A DNA stretch of 64,000 nucleotides from an uncultured Solirubrobacterales bacterium (GTDB lineage Bacteria > Actinomycetota > Thermoleophilia > Solirubrobacterales > 70-9). Made by a program: the position numbers and the translations under genes. A model generated the notes under the pieces. The model did no database searches and was not told the origin of the DNA. It saw nothing but the letters and a program-made list of their open reading frames with translations. Numbering within the stretch: position 1 is the first letter of the stretch; each line of letters opens with the position of its first letter. Below, piece by piece: positions 18,286 through 26,946 of the stretch. The stretch is from contig CAJAIJ010000057.1 in NCBI GenBank assembly GCA_903939845.1, positions 62,001-126,000 of the forward strand. Direction: 5' to 3'.

Positions 18286-19464
18286 CTACTGCTGTTTGCC
18301 GGTCTCGCGGGAACGGCTCCTCGGGGGCGCAATCCCGAGGACCCGCATCGCCTTGATCCCGAGTCCGAGGCGCTCACGGCCCTCTGTCGCTGTGGCGTCG
18401 TGCCCCGACAGGTCCCTGATCCGCTCGAGCCGGTACCTGATCGTGTGGCGGTGGGTGAAGAGTTTCTTGGCGGTCGCGGGCACGTTCGCATCACTGTCGA
18501 GATAGGCCTCGACGGTCGTGACGAGATCCGTCTCGTACTGCTCGTCGTAGAGGACCAGTGGTTCGACCGTCTCCGAGTAGAAGCTCCGCAGCTCCTCCTG
18601 GGAGGTACCCAGCAGGAGCCTGTAGGCGCCGGTCTCCTCGAAGGCAATCGGTGAACGCCCCTCGGCAACCCCGACGTTCAGTGCCAGACGGGCCTCCGAG
18701 GATGCCCTCGGAATCTCCTCGGGCTCGACCGCATGTCGGGACCTGGAGATGACCACTCCGAAGCCGCCCAGCGATCTGGGAAGCTCGCGATCGAGCACCT
18801 CCTGAACCTTGAGCAGTCTCGCTTCGTCCTGGCAGGGCACCAGGACACCGACCACGGACGCCTCGGGATCGTCCTCGAGCGCGGCGATCGTTCCCGGCGC
18901 CGCATTGCGGGCGGTCCTGAGGACGAGGTCGAGGACCCTGGAGCGCCAGTCGGACTCCTGAGCCGAACCCGGGTGGGCCTTCAGCATGAGAAAGCCCGCG
19001 CCCCTCGAGAGTTCGCACCCGATCTCCTCGGCTTCATCGACGAGGGCACCGAGATCGGCGACCGACTCCTCCATCAGGCTCGAAACGAGGCGCTCTGCCT
19101 GTTCCTCGTTGCCCCAGGTCGCCGACCTGGTTCGCTCCACCTCGAGCGCGGCCAGAGCCGTCAGGGTCGCAAGGAGATCACCATCGGGATCGGCCGAGAG
19201 CAGACGGGCCTCCCCCACCACCTCGTCACCGATCCCGAGCTCAATCGTGCTGACGCCCTCTCCCCCTTCCGAGAGGCGAGCCTCCTGGTCGCGGGTCGCA
19301 CCGGCCACGGCGAGGACGATGCCCGATCTGTCGAGCAGGCAGACCGGGCAGTCGAAGACCTCCGAGGCTGCCCGTGCGAGGCCGGTCGGGCCGCGACCGG
19401 AGCTCACGACCTCGGCAAGCCTTGCGGCTCCGCTCAAGCCGACCTCGGAACTGCCGCCGGTCAT
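18286..19464 (-). CDS. PucR-type transcriptional regulator
   Basis: A 392-residue protein. The C-terminal PucR HTH is clear: TVEAYLDSDANVPATAKKLF then THRHTIRYRLERIRDLSG (about residues 325-365). The N-terminal two thirds resemble the GAF/GGDEF-like sensory part of this family. PucR-type regulators usually control catabolic genes; the effector here is unknown. The ATG at 19462-19464 overlaps the stop of the upstream 85-residue membrane protein by 4 nt (ATGA). A longer in-frame start at 19599 would read through that gene and add low-complexity sequence. Confidence 0.88.
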   Translation of the reverse strand: MTGGSSEVGLSGAARLAEVVSSGRGPTGLARAASEVFDCPVCLLDRSGIVLAVAGATRDQEARLSEGGEGVSTIELGIGDEVVGEARLLSADPDGDLLATLTALAALEVERTRSATWGNEEQAERLVSSLMEESVADLGALVDEAEEIGCELSRGAGFLMLKAHPGSAQESDWRSRVLDLVLRTARNAAPGTIAALEDDPEASVVGVLVPCQDEARLLKVQEVLDRELPRSLGGFGVVISRSRHAVEPEEIPRASSEARLALNVGVAEGRSPIAFEETGAYRLLLGTSQEELRSFYSETVEPLVLYDEQYETDLVTTVEAYLDSDANVPATAKKLFTHRHTIRYRLERIRDLSGHDATATEGRERLGLGIKAMRVLGIAPPRSRSRETGKQQ

Positions 19465-19718
19465 CCCGTGGCCCAGGGAAGGATTCCCGAGACGTCGCTG
19501 GAGAAGAAGACGTAGGCCATGCCTCCGACCACCCCGACCGTCACCAGCGCCCCGAAGATGAAAAGGGAGAGGAACCCGGCCGCCATCTTCTCCGGCCACC
19601 GGCCGAATGACTTCAAAGCCGGGATGAAGATCAGGAACACGAAGGCGACCAGGCTGATCAGGAAGGCCGCGCCGAAGAAGAGGGCGTTGTTCGGGATGTC
19701 GCTCAGGAAGTCCGGCAT
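19461..19718 (-). CDS. Small membrane protein of unknown function
   Basis: An 85-residue protein with two strong hydrophobic helices (about residues 13-34 and 45-70, AAFLISLVAFVFLIFIPAL and GFLSLFIFGALVTVGVVGGMAYVFF). It shares a 4-nt overlap with the pucR-type gene and starts 4 nt after the DedA-PAP2 stop, so all three are likely co-transcribed. I recognise no family. Confidence 0.7.
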   Translation of the reverse strand: MPDFLSDIPNNALFFGAAFLISLVAFVFLIFIPALKSFGRWPEKMAAGFLSLFIFGALVTVGVVGGMAYVFFSSDVSGILPWATG

Positions 19719-19722
19719 CCGG

Positions 19723-21267
19723 TCAAGTTTTACGCAACTGAGAGGTCACAAGAGCGAACAGGGCGAAAAAAGCAAACCAGAAGGCCCCGAATCCCCATCC
19801 TGCCGTGACATCGCTGAGGTAGTGGACTCCGAGATAGACCCGGCTCAGACCGATCGCCGCGGTCGCCGCGATCCCGGCACCGACGAGGAGGCTGCTCCTC
19901 GCCATGTCGGGCCGCATCCTGAAGGCGACCGTGACCGCCAGCCAGGAATAGAACACCGATTGGGCAGCATGGGCACTCGGGAACGACGGCCCCGAGGCCT
20001 CGACCAGACCGTCTGAGGGCCGTCCCCGGTCGACCAGATCCTTGAGCAGGTCCACCCCGACGACGATCGCGAACATCGAGAGTACGAGGACCGCGGCCTC
20101 GGCAGGTCGACGATCGAGGAGGAGGACCACCGTCGCCAGAGCCGCGAGTGGCAGCACCACGATCTTCGAACCGAGGAAGGTCACGACCTCGGCGATTCCG
20201 GTCAGCCAGGAGGTCCTGATCAGGTCGACGATGTCGACCGCGGTCCCGTCGCCGGGGGTCGGCCCCCCGTTGCCGAGGAAGATCTCGGTGAAGGCGATGA
20301 CCACGAACGAGGAGACGGCCAGAATCGCGCAGAGGGTCGTGAACTCGAGCCCGAAGCTGCCTCCCGGTGTGAGGCGATCGACCAGGAAGCGGGCCTGCGG
20401 TCGGAGCCTCCGGCCGAGTTCGACCAGTGGACGGGTGACGGCCCGGGACTCCATCCAGACCACGGCCCTCTCCCTGTTGTCGGCAACGCGCAGGAAGCTC
20501 CAGGCCTGGTAGCTGGCGAACGCAACGACGATGATCGTGCCGATGATCACTGCACCGATCCCGACGTATTCGGCGGCGGCGTCGATGCTCTGGGCGAACA
20601 GGTAGCCGATGACTATGTGGATCGTCACCTGGAGGCCTGACCCGAGGATGCTGTACGGGGCGAAGGCGGCGTAGGCCATCCCCGACGAACCGGCGACGAA
20701 CGGTGCCAGCGCCCGGACCAGGCCGACGAACCGGCCGGCGAGGATCGTCTTGCCTCCGTGCCGATCGAAGTACCCCTCGACCTTCTCGAACCCTTCCCTG
20801 GTGATCCCGACCCGGGTGCCATGCCTGAGGATGAACTCTCTGCCGAGCTTCCTGCCGAGCATGAAGCTGACGGTGTCGCCGGCGAACGCCGCGGTCCAGG
20901 CGATCGCGATCAGGAGGTAGACGTTGATCACGCCCAGCCCGGCCACCGCACCACCGACCAGGAGCGAAGTCTCGCCCGGGACCAGCAGCCCCACGAAGGC
21001 GCCGGTCTCGAGGAACGCCAGGAGGCCGACCACCAGGTAGGTCCAGGCGCCGAGGAAGTTCGCGAAGTCGTCCAGCAGCTGCTGGAGGTCGAACTCGGGG
21101 AATACCGTCTTGTAGATCAGGTAGCCGCCGAGGATCAGCAGGGCGATGATCGCGATGCGGGCCGGCTTGCCCTTGAGCCAGCCCGGGACTCGCGAGACCC
21201 GGTCGGATCTTTTCGGCTCGTCTTCCCCGGTCGAGTCGCCGTCGGGTCTGCCTTCGTCGCTCACCAC
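19723..21267 (-). CDS. DedA (SNARE-associated) - PAP2 phosphatase fusion membrane protein
   Basis: A 514-residue two-domain membrane protein. Residues about 45-250 are DedA/VTT: ETGAFVGLLVPGETSLLVGG, AFAGDTVSFMLGRKLGREFI and FDRHGGKTILAGRFVGLVRALAPFVAG. Residues about 320-510 are PAP2, with its three signatures KDLVDRGRP, PSFPSAHAA and SRVYLGVHYLSD. DedA proteins act in membrane lipid transport and homeostasis; PAP2 enzymes dephosphorylate lipid phosphates such as undecaprenyl pyrophosphate. The fusion suggests coupled lipid-carrier transport and dephosphorylation (inference). The start GTG GTG pair follows GGGAG and lies 7 nt after ispE. Confidence 0.9.
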   Translation of the reverse strand: MVSDEGRPDGDSTGEDEPKRSDRVSRVPGWLKGKPARIAIIALLILGGYLIYKTVFPEFDLQQLLDDFANFLGAWTYLVVGLLAFLETGAFVGLLVPGETSLLVGGAVAGLGVINVYLLIAIAWTAAFAGDTVSFMLGRKLGREFILRHGTRVGITREGFEKVEGYFDRHGGKTILAGRFVGLVRALAPFVAGSSGMAYAAFAPYSILGSGLQVTIHIVIGYLFAQSIDAAAEYVGIGAVIIGTIIVVAFASYQAWSFLRVADNRERAVVWMESRAVTRPLVELGRRLRPQARFLVDRLTPGGSFGLEFTTLCAILAVSSFVVIAFTEIFLGNGGPTPGDGTAVDIVDLIRTSWLTGIAEVVTFLGSKIVVLPLAALATVVLLLDRRPAEAAVLVLSMFAIVVGVDLLKDLVDRGRPSDGLVEASGPSFPSAHAAQSVFYSWLAVTVAFRMRPDMARSSLLVGAGIAATAAIGLSRVYLGVHYLSDVTAGWGFGAFWFAFFALFALVTSQLRKT

Positions 21268-21274
21268 GCTCCCG

Positions 21275-22117
21275 CTACCCCGGCACTCCGCCTTCGCACA
21301 GGATCGCCTCCGGGCCGATGGTCTCGGCCGCGGCGAGGGCCTCCTGCCGTGTCCGGAACAGACCGAACACCGTTGGTCCGCTTCCCGTCATGCCGACGTG
21401 GCCGGCTCCCGCGTCCGCGAGGCGATCCTTGGCCGACCCGATCTCGGGCATCAGGGAAAGGGCGGCAGGCTCGAGGTCGTTGACCAGGAGCCCGGGGTAG
21501 TCGAGCGGCGAGACTGCACCACTTGCGACGGCCCAGAGCTTCTCCGAGATCGGGGCCAGGTCTCCGGACTTCTTCGGCAGGCCCATCCGGTCGGCCTCGG
21601 CGAAGACGGCGGCAGTCGAAAGTCCCGACTCGAACGGCAGCAGGACGACCCAGTGCTCGGCCGGCCTCGGGAGGGTCGTGATCTTCTGGCCCACTCCTTC
21701 GACCAGACACGGCATCGGGTCGAGCTGGGACGGCACGTCGGCCCCGATCAGGGCCGCGATACCGGCCAGATCACCGACCTCGCCCGCAGCCATCCTCAGG
21801 ACCGCCGCAGCGTCCGCACTGCCACCGCCGAGCCCGGCCGCAACCGGGATCCTCTTCTCGATCTCGACCCTCAACGGTGGACCCTCCCAACCCTCCGAGC
21901 GCAGCACCCTGAGGGCCTGGGCCACGAGGTTCTCCCCCTCGACCCCGGGACAGATCACCTCGTCGCGATCGGACTCCGTGGCCGTGATCGAGTCCGAGAG
22001 CGTGACGGGCTCGAAGATCGAGGTGATCAGGTGGTAGCCGTCCGGGAGCCTCGGACCGAGATAGAGGCAGAGGTTTATCTTGGCCGGCGCCTCGACCGTC
22101 GTAAATTCTTCAGACAT
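21275..22117 (-). CDS. ispE: 4-diphosphocytidyl-2-C-methyl-D-erythritol kinase
   Basis: A 280-residue GHMP kinase of the non-mevalonate isoprenoid pathway, phosphorylating CDP-ME. It shows EAPAKINLCLYLGPRLPDGYH at the N-terminus, the ATP-binding VAAGLGGGSADAAAVLRM, and a C-terminal GHVGMTGSGPTVFGLF. I choose the ATG at 22115-22117, where homology begins, 2 nt after the rsmA stop. Longer reading to 22537 is out-of-frame rsmA. The rsmA-ispE order matches Bacillus. Confidence 0.96.
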   Translation of the reverse strand: MSEEFTTVEAPAKINLCLYLGPRLPDGYHLITSIFEPVTLSDSITATESDRDEVICPGVEGENLVAQALRVLRSEGWEGPPLRVEIEKRIPVAAGLGGGSADAAAVLRMAAGEVGDLAGIAALIGADVPSQLDPMPCLVEGVGQKITTLPRPAEHWVVLLPFESGLSTAAVFAEADRMGLPKKSGDLAPISEKLWAVASGAVSPLDYPGLLVNDLEPAALSLMPEIGSAKDRLADAGAGHVGMTGSGPTVFGLFRTRQEALAAAETIGPEAILCEGGVPG

Positions 22118-22119
22118 CT

Positions 22120-22896
22120 TCAGCCATCGCCCTTCTCCAGCGGTCCGATCAACTCCGACAGGAGGATAAATCCCTGCGGCTCGACGGCCTCTGCCCGGAT
22201 GGATGTATCGAAACCGGCCCTCTCCACGGCATCCCTGACCCGGTCGAATGCTCCCGGGTAGACGGTGTCCACCGATCGGGCCAGAGACTTCCTCCGGTGG
22301 GCGAACGATGCCCTGATCAGGGCCCGCTGGTCCGCTCCGGGTGACGGACCGGTCCTGACCATCGAGAGGACCGCCGAGTCGACCCTGGGTCGCGGTGTGA
22401 AGACCTCCCGTCCGACCTTCCGAACGATCCGGATAGAGGCGGCGCTCGAGAGAGTCGCCGTCGGTGAGCCGTACTGACGGGTTCCGGCCCGGGCGGTGAG
22501 CCGATCTGCGATCTCGCGCTGGACCATGACCGTCCATCTCTCGATGGAGGGCAGCTCGACCATGGTTCGGACCAGCAGGGGGACCGCTACCGAGTAGGGG
22601 AGATTGGCGACCATCGCCGTCGGCCGGGGCTCGAGTGCACCGAGGTCGACCTTCATCGCATCACCCCAGATGAAGTCGACTCCCGGCGAGGCGATGAGAT
22701 CGGCGAGGTGAGGCTCCAGTCCGCGATCGATCTCGATCACATGGACGAACCCGGCGATCTCGGCCAGACGTCTGGTCAATACCCCCTCCCCGGCCCCGAC
22801 CTCGAGCACGGTCTGCCCGGCCTCGAGCTCCGAATCCCTCACGATCGCGTCGAGGAGGTTCGGGTCGTGGAGAAAATTCTGTCCCAGTCGTGCCAT
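22120..22896 (-). CDS. rsmA: 16S rRNA dimethyladenosine transferase (KsgA)
   Basis: A 258-residue SAM-dependent enzyme that dimethylates two adjacent adenines near the 3' end of 16S rRNA. It opens with RLGQNFLHDPNLL, then VLEVGAGEGVLTRRLAE (SAM motif I) and the catalytic NLPYSVAVPLL. RALIRASFAHRRKSLARS in the C-terminal helical domain is also typical. It sits between tatD and ispE. Confidence 0.96.
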   Translation of the reverse strand: MARLGQNFLHDPNLLDAIVRDSELEAGQTVLEVGAGEGVLTRRLAEIAGFVHVIEIDRGLEPHLADLIASPGVDFIWGDAMKVDLGALEPRPTAMVANLPYSVAVPLLVRTMVELPSIERWTVMVQREIADRLTARAGTRQYGSPTATLSSAASIRIVRKVGREVFTPRPRVDSAVLSMVRTGPSPGADQRALIRASFAHRRKSLARSVDTVYPGAFDRVRDAVERAGFDTSIRAEAVEPQGFILLSELIGPLEKGDG

Positions 22897-22919
22897 CGGG
22901 GGTGCTCATCCGGTGCGGC

Positions 22920-23687
22920 TCACCAGCCGAAGACCCGCTCTGCATTGGCCGTGACCAGTCGGTCCAGTGTCTCTGGATCCGTTCCCCTGACCTCGGCGAC
23001 CACCTTCGCCGTCTCGACTACGAAGGCCGGCCGGTTCCGTTCCCGCCGCATCGGTTGGGGGGTCAGATAGGGCGCATCGGTCTCGACGAGGAGCAGGTCG
23101 TCGGGAACGGCTGCAGCGGCTTCGCGAAGTGCCGCGTTGGCCGGATAGGTGACATTGCCGGCGAAGGAGCAGATCCAGTTCCGCTCGACCGCCCGGTCGA
23201 CCCACCCGGGCGCCGAGAAGCAGTGGAGCACCACGGTCAGTCCCTGGCCTTCACGATCGAGCGTCGCGAATGCCTCTGAGATCGCGGCCTCCTCTCCCTC
23301 CCGATCCCTGAGATGGAGGACCAGTGGAAGTTCGGCCTCACGAGCGATCGCGATCTGGGCAGCGAATGCAACCCGCTGATTCTCCGGCTCGGCCGTGTCG
23401 CGGTAGAAGTCGAGACCCGTCTCCCCGATCGCGACGACCCCCGGCTCCCTGGCCAACCCGGCGATCGCTTCAGCTGCCTCCTCGTCGAATCCGTCGGCGT
23501 CGTTCGGATGCCTTCCCACGCAGGCGAAGACCTCGGGGAACTCGGCAGCCATATCGATCTGCCTCTGGTTGCCCGCCTCGTCGAGTCCGACCGTGAGCAT
23601 CCTGGTCAGGCCTGCCTCCCGTGCGCCCTCGACGAGGGTGGCCGGCTCCTCCGGGCACCTGTCGAGATGACAGTGGGAATCGATCAA
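22920..23687 (-). CDS. tatD: TatD family metal-dependent hydrolase (DNase)
   Basis: A 255-residue TIM-barrel metallohydrolase. Metal ligands lie in IDSHCHLD (N-terminus), IGETGLDFYRD, VLHLRDRE, VLHCFSA and VETDAPYLTP. The start is TTG at 23685-23687, overlapping the metG stop (TTGA, 4 nt), because the HxH motif begins 3 residues later. The much longer reading on this frame is the shadow of metG. TatD proteins are 3'-5' exonucleases acting on damaged or free DNA. The metG-tatD-rsmA order supports it. Confidence 0.93.
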   Translation of the reverse strand: MIDSHCHLDRCPEEPATLVEGAREAGLTRMLTVGLDEAGNQRQIDMAAEFPEVFACVGRHPNDADGFDEEAAEAIAGLAREPGVVAIGETGLDFYRDTAEPENQRVAFAAQIAIAREAELPLVLHLRDREGEEAAISEAFATLDREGQGLTVVLHCFSAPGWVDRAVERNWICSFAGNVTYPANAALREAAAAVPDDLLLVETDAPYLTPQPMRRERNRPAFVVETAKVVAEVRGTDPETLDRLVTANAERVFGW

Positions 23688-25204
23688 GCTCGATCGCCCG
23701 CTTCGATCTTCGGGAAGAGCGGGTCGGTCTTCTCGACGCGATAGCCACCTGGGCGGGAGCCGAATTCCGAGAGCGCCAGCTCCTCCTGCCCGATCGCGGC
23801 CAGCAGCTTCTCGGAGGAATCCGGGAGATAGGGATGGAGCATCAGGGTCACGACGCGGAGACCCTCGGCGAGTCCGTAGAGGACGGAATCGAGCCTGCGG
23901 CCGTCTTCCTCGGTCTCGGAACGGGCGAGCTCCCACGGCTTCGACTCCTCGACGTACTGGTTGAGCCTCCTGACCAGCTCCCAGATCGTTTCGAGGCCGC
24001 GACCGATCTCGAGTTCGTCGAGGAACGCCTCGAGCGCCGAAACCGCCCCCTCGAAATCTCCGGCCAGCTCCGGCTCGGGGTCGGCATCCGGGACGACGCC
24101 ATCGCGGTAGCGCTCGACCATGGCCAGGGTCCTGGATGCGAGGTTTCCGAAGTCGTTGGCCAGCTCGGTCTCGTACCTGACCCTGAAACCCTCCAGGTCG
24201 ACGTTGCCATCGCGGCCGAAGCTGACCTCGCGGAAGCAGTAGAACCTGAGCGCGTCGGCCCCGTAGGTATCGATCACTTCGAAGGGGTCGAGGACGTTGC
24301 CCCGACTCTTGGACATCTTCTCGTCGCCCATCAACAGGTATCCGTGGATGAACATCCGGTGGGGCGGCTCGAGACCTGCTGCCATCAGGAAGGCCGGCCA
24401 CATCACGGCGTGGAACTTGAGGATGTCCTTGGCAAGGATGTGACAGGAGAACGGCCAGAACCGTTCGGTCAGGTCCTCGCCATCGCGGGCGTAACCCAGT
24501 GCCGTGTAGTAGTTGAAGAGGGCGTCGAACCACACGTAGAGCACCTGATCCGGATCCCACGGGACCGGGATCCCCCAGGTCAGCTTCGAGCGGGAGATCG
24601 AGATATCCCTGAGACCGCCCCGGATCAGTCCGAGGGCCTCGTTGCGCCGAAACTCCGGCAGGACCATGTCGGGTCGTTCGGCGTAGAGGCGCTCGAGGTC
24701 GTCTTCGAAAGCCGACAGACGGAAGAACCAGTTGCGTTCGGCGACCCGCCTCAGGGGCTCCTCCACGTGGATCGGGCATGTCTCCCCCGGCCCGGCGTCG
24801 GACTCGCCGATGTAGTCGGCACAGGAGTCGCAGTACCAGCCCTCCCAATCGTCTTCGTAGATGAAGCCGTTCTCCTTGACCCGGGTCACGAACTCCTGGA
24901 CCCTCACCCGGTGTCCCTCGTCGGTCGTCCGGATGAAGAAGTCATTGCTGGCTCCGACGTCGGCGACCATCTGCCTGAACTCGACCGCGCTCCGATCGAC
25001 GAGCTCCTGGGGAGTGATTCCGGCTTTCTCGGCAGCGAGCGCGATCGGCTCCCCGTGCTCGTCGGTTCCGGTCAGGAAGAAGACGTCCTCGCCCCGTTGA
25101 CGCATGTGCCTTGCCAGCACGTCTGCAGCCATGGTCGAGTAGGCATGTCCGAAGTGGGGACGGCCGTTCGCGTAGAAGATCGGTGTGGTGACGTAGAAGC
25201 CCAT
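23684..25204 (-). CDS. metG: Methionyl-tRNA synthetase
   Basis: A 506-residue class I synthetase. FYANGRPHFGHAYSTMAAD contains the HIGH-type motif (HFGH), KMSKSRGN is the KMSKS loop, and a metal-binding Cys region CDSCADYIGE...CPIH lies near residue 130. An anticodon-binding helical domain follows. There is no C-terminal dimerisation/tRNA-binding (EMAP) extension, as in the short actinobacterial form. It attaches Met to initiator and elongator tRNA. Confidence 0.96.
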   Translation of the reverse strand: MGFYVTTPIFYANGRPHFGHAYSTMAADVLARHMRQRGEDVFFLTGTDEHGEPIALAAEKAGITPQELVDRSAVEFRQMVADVGASNDFFIRTTDEGHRVRVQEFVTRVKENGFIYEDDWEGWYCDSCADYIGESDAGPGETCPIHVEEPLRRVAERNWFFRLSAFEDDLERLYAERPDMVLPEFRRNEALGLIRGGLRDISISRSKLTWGIPVPWDPDQVLYVWFDALFNYYTALGYARDGEDLTERFWPFSCHILAKDILKFHAVMWPAFLMAAGLEPPHRMFIHGYLLMGDEKMSKSRGNVLDPFEVIDTYGADALRFYCFREVSFGRDGNVDLEGFRVRYETELANDFGNLASRTLAMVERYRDGVVPDADPEPELAGDFEGAVSALEAFLDELEIGRGLETIWELVRRLNQYVEESKPWELARSETEEDGRRLDSVLYGLAEGLRVVTLMLHPYLPDSSEKLLAAIGQEELALSEFGSRPGGYRVEKTDPLFPKIEAGDRA

Positions 25205-25228
25205 CGCAGTTCGGCTCAGGATATGGGG

Positions 25229-26122
25229 TCAGCCGAGATCGGCCACCACGGCAGCGGCGAAGAGGTCGGCGGCCGATCCCCCGGCCTCTCCATCGACCTC
25301 GAAGTAGAAGTGGGGTTCGATCAACTCGACTTCGACCAGACAGGGCCCGGCCGGTCCGTCGGAAATCATGTCGATCCGGGCGAAGAGAGGGATGTCGCCG
25401 AACCTCGCGGTCAACCAGGCGATGGTCCTGCCTGCGAGGTCGAGCTGCTGCCTGTCGGCCTCGCCCGGAACGACGAGCTCGGGGTCGTACATCGCCTCGG
25501 CAATCCCGTCGGCCCCGGTCGGTGCCTGCTCGCCGAGGGGCAGGAAGGCGGCCTTCTGAAGCACGTGTGAAACCTCTCCGCCGAACATGCAGATGGCCGT
25601 CTCGCCAGAGACCTCGACCTCGTCGAGATATGGCTGGACCATCGCCGTCCCTCCGGCATCCCAGATCCGTTCGGTCAGCTCCAGCAGGGAATCGCGATCG
25701 TCCGGGCCGAACCGGCCGACCAGACGGGCACCGCCACCGACCACCGGCTTCACCACCACTTCGTCTTCGAATTCGGGGACCGCACCCGGCCCGAGCAGCA
25801 TCGTCGGCGGAACCGGCAGGCCCGAACCAGACATCTCGGCGAGATACCGCTTGTCCGAATTCCATTCGATCACTGCTGGCCGGTTCCTGAGGCGTTCCGG
25901 TCCGACCCGTTCTGTCCATTCGAGGAACTCCTCGAGGCGTCCGGTGTAGTCCCAGGCCGACCTGACCACGACCCGATCGAAGGACTCCCAGGCGATCGAG
26001 CCTTCGTCCCATGCGACGAACTCGACCTCGACTTCCTCCTTCGTCAGAGCTTCCGCTGCGAACCGATCGTCTTCCCAGCCCTGCTGACGAGGGTCGGTGG
26101 TTACGAACGCGACCCTGCTCAT
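25229..26122 (-). CDS. ATP-grasp enzyme (RimK/glutathione-synthetase-like), substrate unknown
   Basis: A 297-residue protein. The N-terminal part (VAFVTTDPRQQGWEDDRF, VVVRSAWDYTGRLEEFLEW) is followed by an ATP-grasp core: SDKRYLAEM, EDEVVVKPVVGGGARLVGRF, a Lys/Glu-rich nucleotide pocket, and the metal-binding IPLFARIDMISDGPAGPCLVEVELIEPHFYFE. Such enzymes form amide or peptide-type bonds via acyl phosphates. It resembles the group that contains O-ureidoserine cyclo-ligase (DcsG), but I cannot assign a substrate. It overlaps rsmI by 4 nt and precedes metG by 24 nt, an unusual guest in a translation operon. Confidence 0.8.
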   Translation of the reverse strand: MSRVAFVTTDPRQQGWEDDRFAAEALTKEEVEVEFVAWDEGSIAWESFDRVVVRSAWDYTGRLEEFLEWTERVGPERLRNRPAVIEWNSDKRYLAEMSGSGLPVPPTMLLGPGAVPEFEDEVVVKPVVGGGARLVGRFGPDDRDSLLELTERIWDAGGTAMVQPYLDEVEVSGETAICMFGGEVSHVLQKAAFLPLGEQAPTGADGIAEAMYDPELVVPGEADRQQLDLAGRTIAWLTARFGDIPLFARIDMISDGPAGPCLVEVELIEPHFYFEVDGEAGGSAADLFAAAVVADLG

Positions 26123-26946
26123 CTCCTCGGCCGCCGGCCCGTGAGCGCCGTGTAGAGGTCGTTGGCCCTGGTCCCGGTCAGGCTCGCGACGACCGTGGCG
26201 GCAGCCCTCGGCCTCGCACCTGCCTGGACCAGTCGCCTCAGGGCCTCGACCGCGAACCCGATCTCGTGTCCATGCCCGGTCGCCTCTGCCGGCCCGATCA
26301 CGAGGACTATCTCGCCCCGAATGTCACCCCGGTATCTCAATGCCAGCTCGGCGAGGGTTCCCCGGGTGACCTCTTCGTGGACCTTCGTCATCTCACGGCA
26401 CACGGCCGCCTCGCGGTCTGGCGCGAGGGCAGCGAGCGCCGCGAGGGAGTCGGTCAGTCGTTTCGGCGACTCGAAGGCGATCACGGTCTCGCCCGAACTC
26501 AGGACCCTCTCCATCTCGCCCGAACGCTTCGGCAGGAATCCCTCGAACCGCCAACGATCGGTCGGCAGCCCCGAAGCCACGAGTGCCACCGGCACCACCG
26601 AGGGTCCGGGCAGGACGACCAGTTCGAGACCCCGGTCGATCACCTCGCGAACGATCCGGTAGCCGGGATCGGAAATGCCGGGCATGCCGGCGTCGCTGAC
26701 GAGAGCTACTCGCTCTCCGCGTTCGATCCGCTTGACCAGCTCGACCGCCCGGGAGGCCTCGTTGCCCTCGTGGTAGGAAACCAGCCTCGGACGAGGCCTG
26801 ATCTCGAGACGCTCGAGGAGCTTGCCGGTCCTCCGGGTGTCTTCGCAGGCGATGTAGTCGGCCATCAGGAGGCTGTCCCTGACCCGCTTGGTGACATCGT
26901 CCATGTTCCCTATCGGGGTAGGACATATCGTCAGCTTTCCGGGCAT
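26119..26946 (-). CDS. rsmI: 16S rRNA (cytidine-1402-2'-O)-methyltransferase
   Basis: A 275-residue tetrapyrrole-methylase-fold protein. LTICPTPIGNMDDVTKRVRDSL and the adjacent IACEDTRRTGKLLERL are characteristic. LVSDAGMPGISDPGYRIVREVI and LVVLPGPSVVPVALVASGLPTD follow. It methylates the ribose of C1402 in the 16S decoding centre. The ATG at 26944-26946 overlaps the stop of the ROK gene by one base (TGATG). A longer reading to 27396 is the shadow of that gene. Confidence 0.95.
   Translation of the reverse strand: MPGKLTICPTPIGNMDDVTKRVRDSLLMADYIACEDTRRTGKLLERLEIRPRPRLVSYHEGNEASRAVELVKRIERGERVALVSDAGMPGISDPGYRIVREVIDRGLELVVLPGPSVVPVALVASGLPTDRWRFEGFLPKRSGEMERVLSSGETVIAFESPKRLTDSLAALAALAPDREAAVCREMTKVHEEVTRGTLAELALRYRGDIRGEIVLVIGPAEATGHGHEIGFAVEALRRLVQAGARPRAAATVVASLTGTRANDLYTALTGRRPRR

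Noticed and set aside
22920-24848. A 642-codon minus-strand frame that includes tatD
   Set aside because: Only the last 255 codons are TatD; the upstream part is metG read in the wrong frame.
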